A stretch of 64,000 nucleotides of DNA from Jeotgalibacillus haloalkalitolerans (GTDB lineage Bacteria > Bacillota > Bacilli > Bacillales > Jeotgalibacillaceae): NCBI RefSeq assembly GCF_034427455.1, contig NZ_JAXQNN010000002.1, positions 620,001 to 684,000 of the forward strand, given 5' to 3'. Below the pieces are notes generated by a model. That model had not been told where the DNA came from and searched no databases. It worked only from the letters and a program-made list of their open reading frames with translations. A program made the translations under genes and the position numbers. Position 1 is the first letter of the stretch. Every line of letters starts with the position of its first letter. Positions 18,575 through 29,939 of this stretch are shown here, one piece after another.

Positions 18575-19891
18575 TTAATCAACTTCTCTGACCACAATGC
18601 GTGATCCTTCCACTTTCACAACTAATACTTTCTGATCTTTGTTAATGTAACTGCCCTCACTCACTGCATCAATACGTTCGTTCTCTATAATGATTGTGCC
18701 TGAAGGTCTTAATGCTGTTCTTGTTATGCCTGTCTGTCCAATCAGCTCGTGGCGATTGATATTCGATACATAACCACTTTCTGTATTGGTTGAATCACTT
18801 AAGATAATTTTCTTCAGCAGGTGAAGATTTTTACCAAGGAATTTCACCATAATCACCATCCCAATCACTGCAGCCAAAAGTGCTACAGATAATGCAATAC
18901 CCATGAATGCAATACTTTCTCCTGCAAGCAGGATACTGACAACGATTGCAACAAGTCCTGCGATACCCAGAATACCACCCGGTACAAAAAACTCTGCAAT
19001 CACAAGGCCAACACCAATCAGGAATAAAATCAGTACTTCCATTCCTGCAAGTCCTGCGATTAAATGACCAAAGAAGAACAGAAGCAGTGCACCAAGTCCC
19101 AATGAACCGGCAATCCCAAACCCTGGTGAATATAATTCAAGCACCAGTCCAAGACTTGCCATTGAAAGCAGAATTGGTACAACAATCGGATTCGTTACAA
19201 ACCTTGCAAGATTTTCTGTAAAAGTTGGTTCAACCGATACAATTTCTGCATCTTCATAGCCAAGGCTGGCAATCAATTCATCGAGACTTTCGAAAGTCCC
19301 TTCAGAATATCCGTTTTCTTCAGCAGTTGCTGGTGTAAACGTTAAAAGCTCACCTTCATCAACAAGTCCCGGTATTTCAATTGACTGGTCGACCATTGCT
19401 TCAGCAAAAATCGGGTCCCTCTCTTTATCAGAAGACTCTGCTGCATTGATCATGGCAGCAAGCCAGGCACTTTGTGCTTTTCTGTCAGCGTCTCCGCCAG
19501 CACTTGTAATCACAGCAGAAGCGCCCATCTTACCTGAAGGTGACATATAGATTTCATCAGCATATAGCGCAATATATGAGCCGGCAGATAATGCATTCGG
19601 GTTAATATATGCAATCAGATCAACCTGACTGTCCAACATAATTTCCCCAATTTCCTCAGCTGCATTCACTGCTCCGCCAGGCGTATTGATATCAAGAATT
19701 AATGCTTCAGCATCATTTTCCTCTGCTTCTTCAATGGACCTTTCCAGAAAAGATGCCAGGCCTCTTTCAACTTCTTTCTTTACAGGCGCCACATAGACTC
19801 TCTCGGCATTTGCATCAGCAGGCTGAACAACTGAGAAAACTGACAGTAATACGATCATGGCAGCGAACAACTTCACTCCAATCGTTTTCAT
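18575..19891 (-). CDS. yqeZ: NfeD-family membrane serine protease (YqeZ, long NfeD1b type)
   Basis: 438 residues from ATG 19891; a longer frame upstream lacks a ribosome site, while GGGGGGAGAG precedes this ATG. A signal peptide (IGVKLFAAMIVLLSVFSVVQ) leads to a ClpP-like domain with the serine motif NPNALSAGSYIALYAD and LILDINTPGGAVNAAEEIGE. Four to five membrane helices follow, then a C-terminal OB-fold NfeD domain (IGQTGITRTALRPSGTIIIE). NfeD proteins accompany flotillins and probably process a membrane partner. With floA it forms the membrane-stress unit that in B. subtilis is controlled by sigma-W, and the matching promoter is present. Confidence 0.93.
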   Translation of the reverse strand: MKTIGVKLFAAMIVLLSVFSVVQPADANAERVYVAPVKKEVERGLASFLERSIEEAEENDAEALILDINTPGGAVNAAEEIGEIMLDSQVDLIAYINPNALSAGSYIALYADEIYMSPSGKMGASAVITSAGGDADRKAQSAWLAAMINAAESSDKERDPIFAEAMVDQSIEIPGLVDEGELLTFTPATAEENGYSEGTFESLDELIASLGYEDAEIVSVEPTFTENLARFVTNPIVVPILLSMASLGLVLELYSPGFGIAGSLGLGALLLFFFGHLIAGLAGMEVLILFLIGVGLVIAEFFVPGGILGIAGLVAIVVSILLAGESIAFMGIALSVALLAAVIGMVIMVKFLGKNLHLLKKIILSDSTNTESGYVSNINRHELIGQTGITRTALRPSGTIIIENERIDAVSEGSYINKDQKVLVVKVEGSRIVVREVD

Positions 19892-19948
19892 TTCTCTCCC
19901 CCCTTCTTTATGCCAGTGACTGGTTAGCAATTCATGACTTACCTGTTA

Positions 19949-19974
19949 TACGTATGTAATAAGAAAAGGTTTCA
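19949..19974 (-). promoter_or_regulatory. Sigma-W-type ECF promoter of nfeD-floA
   Basis: On the minus strand TGAAAC (19969-19974), 16 bases and CGTA (19949-19952) reproduce the sigma-W consensus exactly. It lies about 58 bases upstream of the nfeD ATG. Known biology: the B. subtilis yqeZ-yqfA-yqfB operon is sigma-W controlled. Confidence 0.8.
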
Positions 19975-20010
19975 TTTTTTAATCTTAATTTTATTCTGAA
20001 TGTTCCACAT

Positions 20011-20054
20011 AAAAAAATCAAGCCGTGTTGCACATTGCATACACGGCTTGATTT
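20011..20054 (-). terminator. Intrinsic terminator of rpsU-yqeY
   Basis: On the minus strand AAATCAAGCCGTGT, a 12-base loop and ACACGGCTTGATTT are followed by TTTT. It lies 28 bases after the yqeY stop, before the sigma-W promoter. Confidence 0.92.
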
Positions 20055-20082
20055 GTCTGAACCTGACTCAACAAATCCAGTT

Positions 20083-20538
20083 TTATGATAAGTGTTGGAG
20101 TACCATTTTATTAATACGGGCTCCATCAGCCTTGCCTTTTACTTTAGGCATGATGCTGCTCATCACTTTGCCCATATCAGCTTTAGAGGAAGCGTTCGTT
20201 TCATTGATCGTTTCGATTACAATGACTTCAAGCTCTTCTTCAGTCAATTGACGGGGCATATAGGTTTCGATTAAGGCAATTTCATCAAGAAGCTTTTCAG
20301 AAAGATCATCTCTTCCTGCAGATTTGAACTCAGTATAAGAATCCTTCCGCTGTTTAAGCTCACGCGAAAGAACAGTCAATTCTTCGTCTTCAGATAAATC
20401 GCTGTGACCAAGCTTATATCCTTCATTTTGCAATGAAGACTTAAGCATCCGAATTACTGACAGACGTTCCTTTTCCTTACTTCTCATTGCTGTTTTCATA
20501 TCTTCATTCAGACGATCTAGCATACTCACTTCATGCAC
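20083..20538 (-). CDS. yqeY: YqeY/GatB-like domain protein
   Basis: About 150 residues of the YqeY family ([20 protein letters not shown] at the start, [20 protein letters not shown] and [20 protein letters not shown] at the end). The fold matches the C-terminal tRNA-binding domain of GatB, which suggests a tRNA-linked role, but none is proven. The start is ambiguous: ATG 20538 has AGGAG 7 bases upstream, while GTG 20529 gives an N-terminus like that of B. subtilis YqeY. It lies 11 bases after rpsU, the conserved pair. Confidence 0.93.
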   Translation of the reverse strand: MHEVSMLDRLNEDMKTAMRSKEKERLSVIRMLKSSLQNEGYKLGHSDLSEDEELTVLSRELKQRKDSYTEFKSAGRDDLSEKLLDEIALIETYMPRQLTEEELEVIVIETINETNASSKADMGKVMSSIMPKVKGKADGARINKMVLQHLS

Positions 20539-20549
20539 CTGCTCCTATA

Positions 20550-20723
20550 TTAGAATTTGCGCTTTCTTGCAGCTTCAGACTTTTTCTTACGCTTAACGCT
20601 TGGCTTTTCATAGAATTCACGCTTTCTGAACTCCTGAAGAGTACCAGCCTTTGATGTTGTCTTTTTAAAGCGGCGAAGAGCATCTTCGAGTGATTCGTTT
20701 TTACGAACGACCGTTTTTGACAT
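20550..20723 (-). CDS. rpsU: 30S ribosomal protein S21
   Basis: 57 residues, the normal length, starting [20 protein letters not shown] and ending in the basic [14 protein letters not shown] tail. S21 sits near the anti-Shine-Dalgarno helix of 16S rRNA in the small subunit. A frame extending to 20768 is open, but the real ATG at 20723 is preceded by GGAGGGAG. It has its own strong promoter and is followed by yqeY. Confidence 0.98.
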   Translation of the reverse strand: MSKTVVRKNESLEDALRRFKKTTSKAGTLQEFRKREFYEKPSVKRKKKSEAARKRKF

Positions 20724-20855
20724 CTCTAATTCCCTCCCTCCGAACACTACGCTTACATATTCAAGCAAAGAGAATCACGTGTGTGAATTCTTCATTGCAT
20801 GCAGTAAGATAGGGATACTTACTGACATTCATGGGGTAATCCCATGTACTTATAC

Positions 20856-20884
20856 AGTATAAACCAAGACATTGTGCTGGTCAA
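20856..20884 (-). promoter_or_regulatory. Sigma-A promoter of rpsU-yqeY
   Basis: On the minus strand TTGACC (20879-20884), a 17-bp spacer and TATACT (20856-20861). The leader is about 125 bases long and contains a small hairpin (CATGGGATTACCCCATG), possibly used in control. Confidence 0.85.
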
Positions 20885-20897
20885 CAGGTATTCGAAA

Positions 20898-20944
20898 GAA
20901 TAAGAAGCCTTTTCAGCTCTCGTTTGAGAGTTGAAAAGACTTCT
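20898..20944 (-). terminator. Intrinsic terminator of deoC
   Basis: On the minus strand AGAAGTCTTTTCAACTCTC and GAGAGCTGAAAAGGCTTCT form a 19-bp stem with wobble pairs and a 4-base loop, then TATTCTTTC. It ends deoC and isolates it from the rpsU promoter. Confidence 0.85.
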
Positions 20945-21004
20945 AGATTTTAACCGTTCATTCAGTTAAGTCATTGTTAATAGTTTGGGTAAAAATAATC
21001 GGGC

Positions 21005-21673
21005 TTAGTAGTCGCTGTCAGCAGTTTGTCCCTGAATAATCTTGATCCCTGCACTTGCGCCAAGACGTGTAGCACCTGCATCAATCATTGCCTGCGCATC
21101 TTCTGCAGAACGCACGCCACCTGAAGCCTTCACACCAAGGTCAGGACCTACAGTTTTTCTCATTAGCGCAATATCCTCAGGAGTTGCACCGCCGCCTGAG
21201 AAACCGGTAGAAGTCTTTACATAATCAGTACCTGCTTCAACAGCAAGCTCACAAGCCTTTACTTTTTCTTCATCAGTCAGAAGAGACGTTTCAATAATCA
21301 CTTTTGTCAGTGCTTTACCTTTCGCAGCAGCTGTTACAGCCTGAATATCCTGCTTGACTGTATCATAGTCGCCACTTTTAAGAGCTCCGATATTGATCAC
21401 CATGTCTACTTCTGTAGCACCATCTTCAATTGCCTGCTTTGTTTCAAAAGCTTTTGTCTCTGTCGCAGAAGCGCCAAGAGGGAAGCCGATGACTGTGCAG
21501 ACTTTTACATCAGTTGTATGAAGTAATTCTGAAGAAAGCTTCACCCAGTACGGATTTACACAAACAGACATAAAGCTGTGTTCAGCTGCTTCTTCACACA
21601 GTTTTGTAATCTGTTCTTTCGTTGCTTCCGGCTTTAATAATGTATGGTCGATCATTTTTGCGATTTCTGTCAT
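21005..21673 (-). CDS. deoC: Deoxyribose-phosphate aldolase
   Basis: 222 residues. It cleaves 2-deoxyribose 5-phosphate to acetaldehyde and glyceraldehyde 3-phosphate in deoxynucleoside breakdown. The class I aldolase marks are [14 protein letters not shown] at the start, [15 protein letters not shown] with the Schiff-base region [16 protein letters not shown] (Lys of DYVKTS), and [13 protein letters not shown]. It stands alone here between rpsU and mtaB, away from other deo genes, bounded by its own terminator and by a dispersed repeat. Confidence 0.97.
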   Translation of the reverse strand: MTEIAKMIDHTLLKPEATKEQITKLCEEAAEHSFMSVCVNPYWVKLSSELLHTTDVKVCTVIGFPLGASATETKAFETKQAIEDGATEVDMVINIGALKSGDYDTVKQDIQAVTAAAKGKALTKVIIETSLLTDEEKVKACELAVEAGTDYVKTSTGFSGGGATPEDIALMRKTVGPDLGVKASGGVRSAEDAQAMIDAGATRLGASAGIKIIQGQTADSDY

Positions 21674-21743
21674 GATATTTGCCCCTTTTCAATTAGATGT
21701 ACGTACCTATTTTAACACTATGAGGCTTAAATGCCTAATAAAA

Positions 21744-21942
21744 AAGAGAACAGGACAAAAGATTGTCTCATTCTCTTCATCGTTTCGCTGCGCTTCAGGC
21801 GGACGCATTCCGGACGGAGGTTGCTGAGCCTCCTCAAGCTTCGCTTTCCGGGGTCTTAGCTTCCCTCTAATCGTCCCGGAGTCGCCGCCTTTCGCTTCGC
21901 TGCACTGTGATATTAGTTAGAAATTGTTTTGTCCCAGTCTCA
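21744..21942 (-). repeat. Dispersed structured repeat, copy 2 (between mtaB and deoC)
   Basis: The core 21781-21906 matches copy 1 (14453-14575) at most positions, again with TCAGGCGGACGC and GGAGTCGCCGCC. The ends GAACAGGACAAAA and TTTTGTCCCAGTCTC are imperfect inverted repeats. The left end is a minus-strand terminator hairpin with TTTTTT (21742-21778). The right end begins immediately at the mtaB stop codon, so the element is the 3' untranslated region of mtaB. Confidence 0.85.
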
Positions 21943-23277
21943 GACTGATAGTTCCTCTTCAAGCACTCTTACAAACTCACCTTTGTTGTAAGGATAGCCT
22001 GATTCTGTGATTTTGACTTTCACAAGCTTACCTACCATATCTTCATTAGCAGGGAACACTACTTTCAGGTAGTTATCTGTATACCCGACATATAGTGATC
22101 CTGTTGTATCTTCCTTGAATGGTTCTTCCGGAATCACTTCGAGCACTTCATCCTGGTAATTGGATGCATATTCTTTTGCAAGCTGATCTGAAAGTGAAAT
22201 AAGTCTGTGAACGCGTTCATTTTTCACTTCTTCATCCACCTGGTCGTCCATTCTTGCTGCCGGTGTACCGGTACGCTTTGAATACGGGAATACATGCAGT
22301 TCTGAGAATTTCTGTTCACGGATAAAATTGTATGTCTCCATAAACTCTTCTTCAGTTTCACCCGGGAAGCCTACAATGACGTCAGATGTAACCGCAAGAC
22401 CAGGCAATGCTTTTTTAAGTTTTTCAAGTCTTTCAGCGAAAAATTCCATCGTGTACTTACGTCTCATTCTTTTCAGGACAGTATTTGAACCGGACTGAAG
22501 TGGAATATGAAGATGGTTAACCACCATTTTAGAACGGTCAATAACTTCAATGACTTCATCTGTCAGCTGACTTGCTTCAATTGATGAAATCCTGATACGC
22601 TTAAGTCCTTTTACTTTTTGTTCAAGGTCTGTCAGAAGCATCGCAAGGTTATAATCTTTCATATCTTCACCGTATCCACCTGTATGGATCCCGGTCAGAA
22701 CGATTTCTTTATAGCCTGCTTCAACAAGCTGCTGAGCCTGTCTGATTACTTCTTCAGGATCTCTTGAGCGCATCAGACCGCGTGCCCATGGAATGATACA
22801 GAACGTGCAAAAGTTATTACAGCCTTCCTGTATTTTAAGGGATGCACGTGTACGGTCAGTGAACGCCGGTACATCAAGCTCTTCATAGACGCGGTTTTTC
22901 ATAATATTTGTTACGCCATTGATCGGCTGGCGTTCCTGTCTGTACTGCTCTATATAATCCAGCATCTTCGTACGGTCCTGTGTTCCGACTACGATATCAA
23001 CACCGGGAATGGCCATAATTTCTGCAGGTGACGTCTGCGCATAGCAGCCTGTCACACATATGACCGCATCAGGGTTTTTACGAATCGCTCGTCTGATTAC
23101 CTGACGGCTCTTCTTATCACCTGTATTTGTTACAGTGCATGTATTGATCACATATACATCAGATGGCTGCTCATACTCCACTCTGTCATACCCGTTTGCT
23201 TTAAACAGTTGCCAGATCGCTTCTGTTTCATAATGGTTTACTTTACATCCCAATGTATGAAATGCGACTGTTCCCAT
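21940..23277 (-). CDS. mtaB: tRNA (N6-threonylcarbamoyladenosine37) methylthiotransferase MtaB
   Basis: 445 residues, a radical-SAM methylthiotransferase that turns t6A37 into ms2t6A37 in ANN-decoding tRNAs. The N-terminal UPF0004 domain (FHTLGCKVNHYETEAIWQLF, CTVTNTGDKKSRQ, CVTGCYAQ) holds one iron-sulfur cluster. The radical-SAM motif is CNNFCTFCIIPWARG, and a C-terminal TRAM domain ends the protein. It is the last gene of the hrcA heat-shock unit, 4 bases after rsmE, as in B. subtilis (yqeV). Confidence 0.96.
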   Translation of the reverse strand: MGTVAFHTLGCKVNHYETEAIWQLFKANGYDRVEYEQPSDVYVINTCTVTNTGDKKSRQVIRRAIRKNPDAVICVTGCYAQTSPAEIMAIPGVDIVVGTQDRTKMLDYIEQYRQERQPINGVTNIMKNRVYEELDVPAFTDRTRASLKIQEGCNNFCTFCIIPWARGLMRSRDPEEVIRQAQQLVEAGYKEIVLTGIHTGGYGEDMKDYNLAMLLTDLEQKVKGLKRIRISSIEASQLTDEVIEVIDRSKMVVNHLHIPLQSGSNTVLKRMRRKYTMEFFAERLEKLKKALPGLAVTSDVIVGFPGETEEEFMETYNFIREQKFSELHVFPYSKRTGTPAARMDDQVDEEVKNERVHRLISLSDQLAKEYASNYQDEVLEVIPEEPFKEDTTGSLYVGYTDNYLKVVFPANEDMVGKLVKVKITESGYPYNKGEFVRVLEEELSV

Positions 23278-23281
23278 TTTT

Positions 23282-24034
23282 TCACCTCATTAATTCAAAA
23301 TGATAGGAAAACGCAGCCAATATGTATAATGGTGCGGTTTCAGTTCTTAATATTCTTGGTCCCAACCCGCAGCTGACTGCTCCATCCTCAATAAATTGCT
23401 TTACTTCATTTTCAGATAAACCGCCTTCAGGTCCGATAATGACCAGTATGTTGCTGTCCGGTTTCAATTGGTTCAAAAACCGGTGGAAATTTGATGATTC
23501 CCCTGATTTGGCATCCTCTTCATATGCCATCATGATAGCATCATATTCATGAAAAGACGAACGTAGCTGCTTCAGGGTAAAAGGCTCTTCAATTAGTGGA
23601 ATCACGGAGCGGTGAGACTGCTCAGCTGCCTCTTTAGCAATTTTGTTCCATCGCTCAGCCTTCTTTTTACCTTTTTTCTGATCCCACTTCACAATGGACC
23701 TTTCAGCACTGAATGGTATTAAAGCTGACATGCCAAGTTCAGTCGCTTTCTGAATCACATATTCAAGCTTATCACCTTTTGGAAGCCCGTGTGCGATTGT
23801 TACGTTGACCGGGAGTTCGGACTGATTGGTGATTTCGGATACTTTTTTGCCAACCAGATGAGTTTCTTCAATTTTAACAATTTCTGATTCAAACACTTCA
23901 TCCGTATTAAATACTGCAATGAATCTGTCACCTTCAGACATTCTCATCACACGTACAATGTGTTTGTAATCTTCACCTTCTACTAAAAACAAGCCATCTT
24001 CATCCAGCTTCGTATTAATAAAATAACGCTGCAT
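23282..24034 (-). CDS. rsmE: 16S rRNA (uracil1498-N3)-methyltransferase
   Basis: 250 residues of the SPOUT-type RsmE family. It methylates U1498 of 16S rRNA at N3 using S-adenosylmethionine. An N-terminal PUA-like part (EDYKHIVRVMRMSEGDRFIA) precedes the knotted domain with ILVIIGPEGGLSENEVKQFI and LGPRILRTETAPLYILAA. It begins 6 bases after prmA and ends 4 bases before mtaB, so it is part of the dnaJ-prmA-rsmE-mtaB run. Confidence 0.96.
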   Translation of the reverse strand: MQRYFINTKLDEDGLFLVEGEDYKHIVRVMRMSEGDRFIAVFNTDEVFESEIVKIEETHLVGKKVSEITNQSELPVNVTIAHGLPKGDKLEYVIQKATELGMSALIPFSAERSIVKWDQKKGKKKAERWNKIAKEAAEQSHRSVIPLIEEPFTLKQLRSSFHEYDAIMMAYEEDAKSGESSNFHRFLNQLKPDSNILVIIGPEGGLSENEVKQFIEDGAVSCGLGPRILRTETAPLYILAAFSYHFELMR

Positions 24035-24040
24035 TTATAT

Positions 24041-24985
24041 TCACTCTTCCGGTCTGGTAGCGATAATGGCTACCCAGTCTTCCATTGTCATGACTTCATC
24101 GATTTCAAAGCCTGAAGCTTTCAGTGCTTCTTTAACCGTGTCTTTTTTCTGCCTGATGATACCTGAAGTGATAAAAGTGCCACCCGGCTTGGTCATTGAA
24201 TAAGCATCATCTGTAAATGTGAGAATGACTTCTGCAAGAATGTTTGCGACAATCACATCCACCGGCTCTGAAGTCCCGCTTAACAGGTTCCCCTGTGATA
24301 CAGAAACAATCTTTTCAACTTGATTCAGGCTGATATTTTCAAGTGCTGATTTTACTGCAACCTCATCAAGGTCGAGGGCATACACTGATGAAGCCTCCAG
24401 TAAGGCAGCTGCGATACTCAGTACGCCTGATCCTGTTCCTACATCAATGACTGTATCCCCTTTAACTACGGTACGTTCTAAAGCCTGAATACACATCACC
24501 GTTGTAGGGTGAGTTCCTGTCCCAAAAGCCATACCGGGATCAAGCTCAATGATCAGTTCATCACTTGATACTCTTTCATACTCTTCCCACGTTGGAACAA
24601 TGGTAAAAGTTGAAGAAATTTTCACCGGATTATAATACTTTTTCCATGCCGTTGCCCAGTCTTCCTCATTTACTTCACTGACATACACTTTGTTTTCACC
24701 AATATCAATATTAAATGAGACGAGGTTACTGATTTCCTGTTTTATCCCGTCTACAGTTTCTGCCAGAAAGCTGTTAACAGGCAGGTATGCTTTAACCATT
24801 ACACCTGAATCAGGATAATCTTCAGGATTTAGATCATAAATCTCCCCGAATTGATCTTCTCTGTCTTTTAATAACTCACCCGGATCCTCAATCACAACTC
24901 CACTGGCACCAGCTTCATGTAAAATATTTGAAATCGGTTCAATTGCTTCATTTGTTGTATGAATACTTATTTCTGACCACTTCAT
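24041..24985 (-). CDS. prmA: Ribosomal protein L11 methyltransferase
   Basis: 314 residues. PrmA trimethylates lysines and the N-terminus of ribosomal protein L11. The N-terminal substrate-binding domain is followed by a class I methyltransferase fold: [20 protein letters not shown], the SAM motif [20 protein letters not shown] and [20 protein letters not shown]. It follows dnaJ by 61 bases, the usual place in Bacillales. Confidence 0.97.
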   Translation of the reverse strand: MKWSEISIHTTNEAIEPISNILHEAGASGVVIEDPGELLKDREDQFGEIYDLNPEDYPDSGVMVKAYLPVNSFLAETVDGIKQEISNLVSFNIDIGENKVYVSEVNEEDWATAWKKYYNPVKISSTFTIVPTWEEYERVSSDELIIELDPGMAFGTGTHPTTVMCIQALERTVVKGDTVIDVGTGSGVLSIAAALLEASSVYALDLDEVAVKSALENISLNQVEKIVSVSQGNLLSGTSEPVDVIVANILAEVILTFTDDAYSMTKPGGTFITSGIIRQKKDTVKEALKASGFEIDEVMTMEDWVAIIATRPEE

Positions 24986-25046
24986 CAGACCAGCTCCATT
25001 TCACTTCAGGCTGTCAGGGCAGTTAGCCCTGACAGTTCATTTTTTA

Positions 25047-26165
25047 TTATTCACCTTTAAAAGCGCGTTTCACTTTTTCAAAAAAGTTATCGTGCTGCTC
25101 ATCAGGTACATCACCGCTGATTTCTGCAAATTCGCGCAGCAGTGTTTTTTGTCTGTCTGTCAGCTTCTTAGGTGTAATGACTTTGACACGGATATGCTGA
25201 TCGCCCTGTCCGTAGCCGTGAACATTTTTGACACCCTTACCTTTCAGACGGAAAGCAGTGCCGGATTGTGTCCCTGCCGGAAGCTTCCATTTAACTTTGC
25301 CGTGAACAGTTGGCACCTCCAGCTCATCACCGAGTGCTGCCTGTACAAATGTAATCGGCATATCAAGGAAGATATCATCGCCCTCACGCTCAAAGATTTC
25401 ATGCGGTCTGACGCGGAATACAACATACAGATCTCCCGGAGGTCCTCCATTCACACCAGGTTCACCCTGGCCTGCAACTCTCATCTGCTGACCATCATCA
25501 ACACCCGCCGGAATCTTCACGTGAATCTTCTTACGTTTCTTCACTTTTCCGTTACCACCACAAGTCGTACACTTATCTTTTACAAGTTTACCTGAGCCTT
25601 CACAGTGATGGCAGACTCTGCGGTTCACGATCCGGCCAAATGGTGTCTGCTGTTCAACATTCAGCTGCCCTGAGCCGTTACAGTGATGACAGGTTTCGGG
25701 TTTAGTGCCTGGCTTCGCTCCGTCTCCTCCACACGTTTCACATTGTTCTTCCTTTGGGATTTCGATATCCGTCTCCTTACCAAAGACTGCTTCTTCAAAT
25801 TTAATCGTCATTGTATATTGAAGGTCATTACCCTGTCTTGGTGCATTCGGGTCGCGTCTTCTGCCGCCACCGCCAAAGAATGAACTGAAAATATCTTCAA
25901 ATCCGCCAAATCCGTCAAAACCGGCACCGCCGCCAAAGCCCTGATTCGGATCAGTGTGACCAAACTGATCATAATGCGCACGCTTCTGATCATCGCTCAG
26001 TACTTCATAAGCTTCTTTAACTTCTTTAAATTTTTCACCGGCATCTTCATCTTTATTAATGTCCGGATGGTACTTTTTTGAAAGCTTTCGGTAAGCTTTT
26101 TTGATTTCGTCTTTAGAAGCACCTTCAGAAATGCCAAGTACTTCATAGTAATCACGTTTACTCAT
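25047..26165 (-). CDS. dnaJ: Chaperone DnaJ (Hsp40)
   Basis: 372 residues. The J domain ([20 protein letters not shown], with HPD in KKYHPDINK) is followed by a Gly/Phe linker, four zinc repeats ([32 protein letters not shown]) and the substrate-binding C-terminal domain. It stimulates DnaK ATP hydrolysis and delivers unfolded clients. A terminator-like hairpin separates it from dnaK, as in other Bacillales, lowering its expression relative to dnaK. Confidence 0.98.
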   Translation of the reverse strand: MSKRDYYEVLGISEGASKDEIKKAYRKLSKKYHPDINKDEDAGEKFKEVKEAYEVLSDDQKRAHYDQFGHTDPNQGFGGGAGFDGFGGFEDIFSSFFGGGGRRRDPNAPRQGNDLQYTMTIKFEEAVFGKETDIEIPKEEQCETCGGDGAKPGTKPETCHHCNGSGQLNVEQQTPFGRIVNRRVCHHCEGSGKLVKDKCTTCGGNGKVKKRKKIHVKIPAGVDDGQQMRVAGQGEPGVNGGPPGDLYVVFRVRPHEIFEREGDDIFLDMPITFVQAALGDELEVPTVHGKVKWKLPAGTQSGTAFRLKGKGVKNVHGYGQGDQHIRVKVITPKKLTDRQKTLLREFAEISGDVPDEQHDNFFEKVKRAFKGE

Positions 26166-26231
26166 AATTCCACTCCCCGGTCCTTTTGCATAAAGGTTAT
26201 TTTAGCATTTTTTAGACTGCCCTTGCAACGG

Positions 26232-26268
26232 CAAAGAAAAAGCCAAAGCACCGTGACTTTGACTTTTT
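26232..26268 (-). terminator. Partial terminator between dnaK and dnaJ
   Basis: On the minus strand AAAAAGTCAAAG and CTTTGGCTTTTT form a 12-bp stem with one G-U pair and an 8-base loop, ending in a T-run. It starts 12 bases after the dnaK stop and probably ends a fraction of transcripts. Confidence 0.8.
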
Positions 26269-26280
26269 CCGCTTCTGCTA

Positions 26281-28690
<2,410 letters not shown>

Positions 28691-28806
28691 GATCTTTCAC
28701 CTCCTTGAAATGCTTTCCCTTTTTATTCATGCGTAAACGCCTGAATAATAGAGTGCATGAATCTCTTCAGGAAAATGCACTGCCGGGCAATGGCCAGCGG
28801 CAGGCA

Positions 28807-29847
28807 TTATTTTTCATCTGAATCATAAAAACTCGATAATGCTTTAGATAAATCCATACTGATCACATTCAGCAGGCTGATCACCCTTGAATACTCCATT
28901 CTGGTAGGACCGAGTATCGCAAGTGAACCGCTTTGGCCTCCGATAACCGGAAATGATGCAGTGATCAGAGAAACGTCTTTTAACGCCTCATTGTTGTTCT
29001 CTTTCCCAATTCTGATCTGAATACCAGAACCGCTGTTTTCTTTGATCAGCGGATACAGATAATCCTCTTTATCAATGACATCCATAAGCATTCTGAGCTT
29101 ATCAATATCATTGAATTCAGGCTGGTTCATCATATTCATCTTTCCGCCAAAAAACAGTTTATCATGAACCGGTACGTTCATAATCTGCGCAAATGCTTCG
29201 ATCATGAGATCATAATTTGCAATATGGCGTTTCAGAAATAATGCTACCTCTTTGTACATCTTGTCATGAAGCTCCGCAAGCGGCGTGCCGGTCAGCTTTT
29301 CATTCAGTATTCTGACCATCCGTTCAATATCTTCCGGATTCAGTCCGGGCGGAATCGTAAACCTTTTGTTTTCAACATGTCCTGTATCTGTCACGATAAT
29401 CGCGATTGCACTGTCCTGGTTTAAAGGGATAATCTGAACGCTTTTCACCTTGTTATCATGGTGATCCGGCCCAAGAACAATCGATGTGTAATTCGTCATC
29501 TGTGACAGGATTTCAGCTGAGCGCTGAACGACATTTTCAATTTCAAGAATTCTGTCTGCAAAGATTGATTGTATCTGAGACATATCCTTTTTCTTTAATG
29601 CCTGCGGTGAGAGCAGGTGATCCACATAAAAACGATATCCTTTTTCTGAAGGAATACGCCCTGATGAAGTATGGGTTTTTTCTAAAAGGCCCATTTCTTC
29701 AAGGTCATACATTTCATTCCTGATTGTAGCGGAACTGAAAGGAATTTCATCTTTTTTGGACAGGCTTCTCGAACCTACCGGCTGGGCAGAGCGAATAAAA
29801 TCATCAATAATCACTTGAAGAATAAGTAATTGCCGATCTGTTAGCAT
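28807..29847 (-). CDS. hrcA: Heat-inducible transcription repressor HrcA
   Basis: 346 residues. HrcA binds CIRCE operators and represses class I heat-shock genes, with GroEL acting as the modulator. The winged helix ([40 protein letters not shown]) is followed by the GAF-like dimer domain ([19 protein letters not shown]). GGGGTGA precedes the ATG. A perfect CIRCE lies 15 bases upstream of the start, so the operon is autoregulated. Confidence 0.98.
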   Translation of the reverse strand: MLTDRQLLILQVIIDDFIRSAQPVGSRSLSKKDEIPFSSATIRNEMYDLEEMGLLEKTHTSSGRIPSEKGYRFYVDHLLSPQALKKKDMSQIQSIFADRILEIENVVQRSAEILSQMTNYTSIVLGPDHHDNKVKSVQIIPLNQDSAIAIIVTDTGHVENKRFTIPPGLNPEDIERMVRILNEKLTGTPLAELHDKMYKEVALFLKRHIANYDLMIEAFAQIMNVPVHDKLFFGGKMNMMNQPEFNDIDKLRMLMDVIDKEDYLYPLIKENSGSGIQIRIGKENNNEALKDVSLITASFPVIGGQSGSLAILGPTRMEYSRVISLLNVISMDLSKALSSFYDSDEK

Positions 29848-29862
29848 CTTTTATCACCCCTG

Positions 29863-29889
29863 TTAGCACTCACTTATCACGAGTGCTAA
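29863..29889 (-). promoter_or_regulatory. CIRCE operator of the hrcA operon
   Basis: TTAGCACTC, 9 bases and GAGTGCTAA, a perfect match to the CIRCE inverted repeat. It lies in the leader just downstream of the promoter, where HrcA binding would block transcription. Confidence 0.98.
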
Positions 29890-29900
29890 ATCTATTTCTT

Positions 29901-29929
29901 AAGTTATCAAATGATGATTTTACTGTCAA
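29901..29929 (-). promoter_or_regulatory. Sigma-A promoter of the hrcA-grpE-dnaK operon
   Basis: On the minus strand TTGACA (29924-29929), a 17-bp spacer and TAACTT (29901-29906). The predicted start of transcription is next to the CIRCE. Confidence 0.88.
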
Positions 29930-29939
29930 CGACTATGCA

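Noticed and set aside
25092-25595. 167-codon plus-strand frame inside dnaJ
   Set aside because: Antisense of the conserved zinc and C-terminal domains of DnaJ; no start signal.
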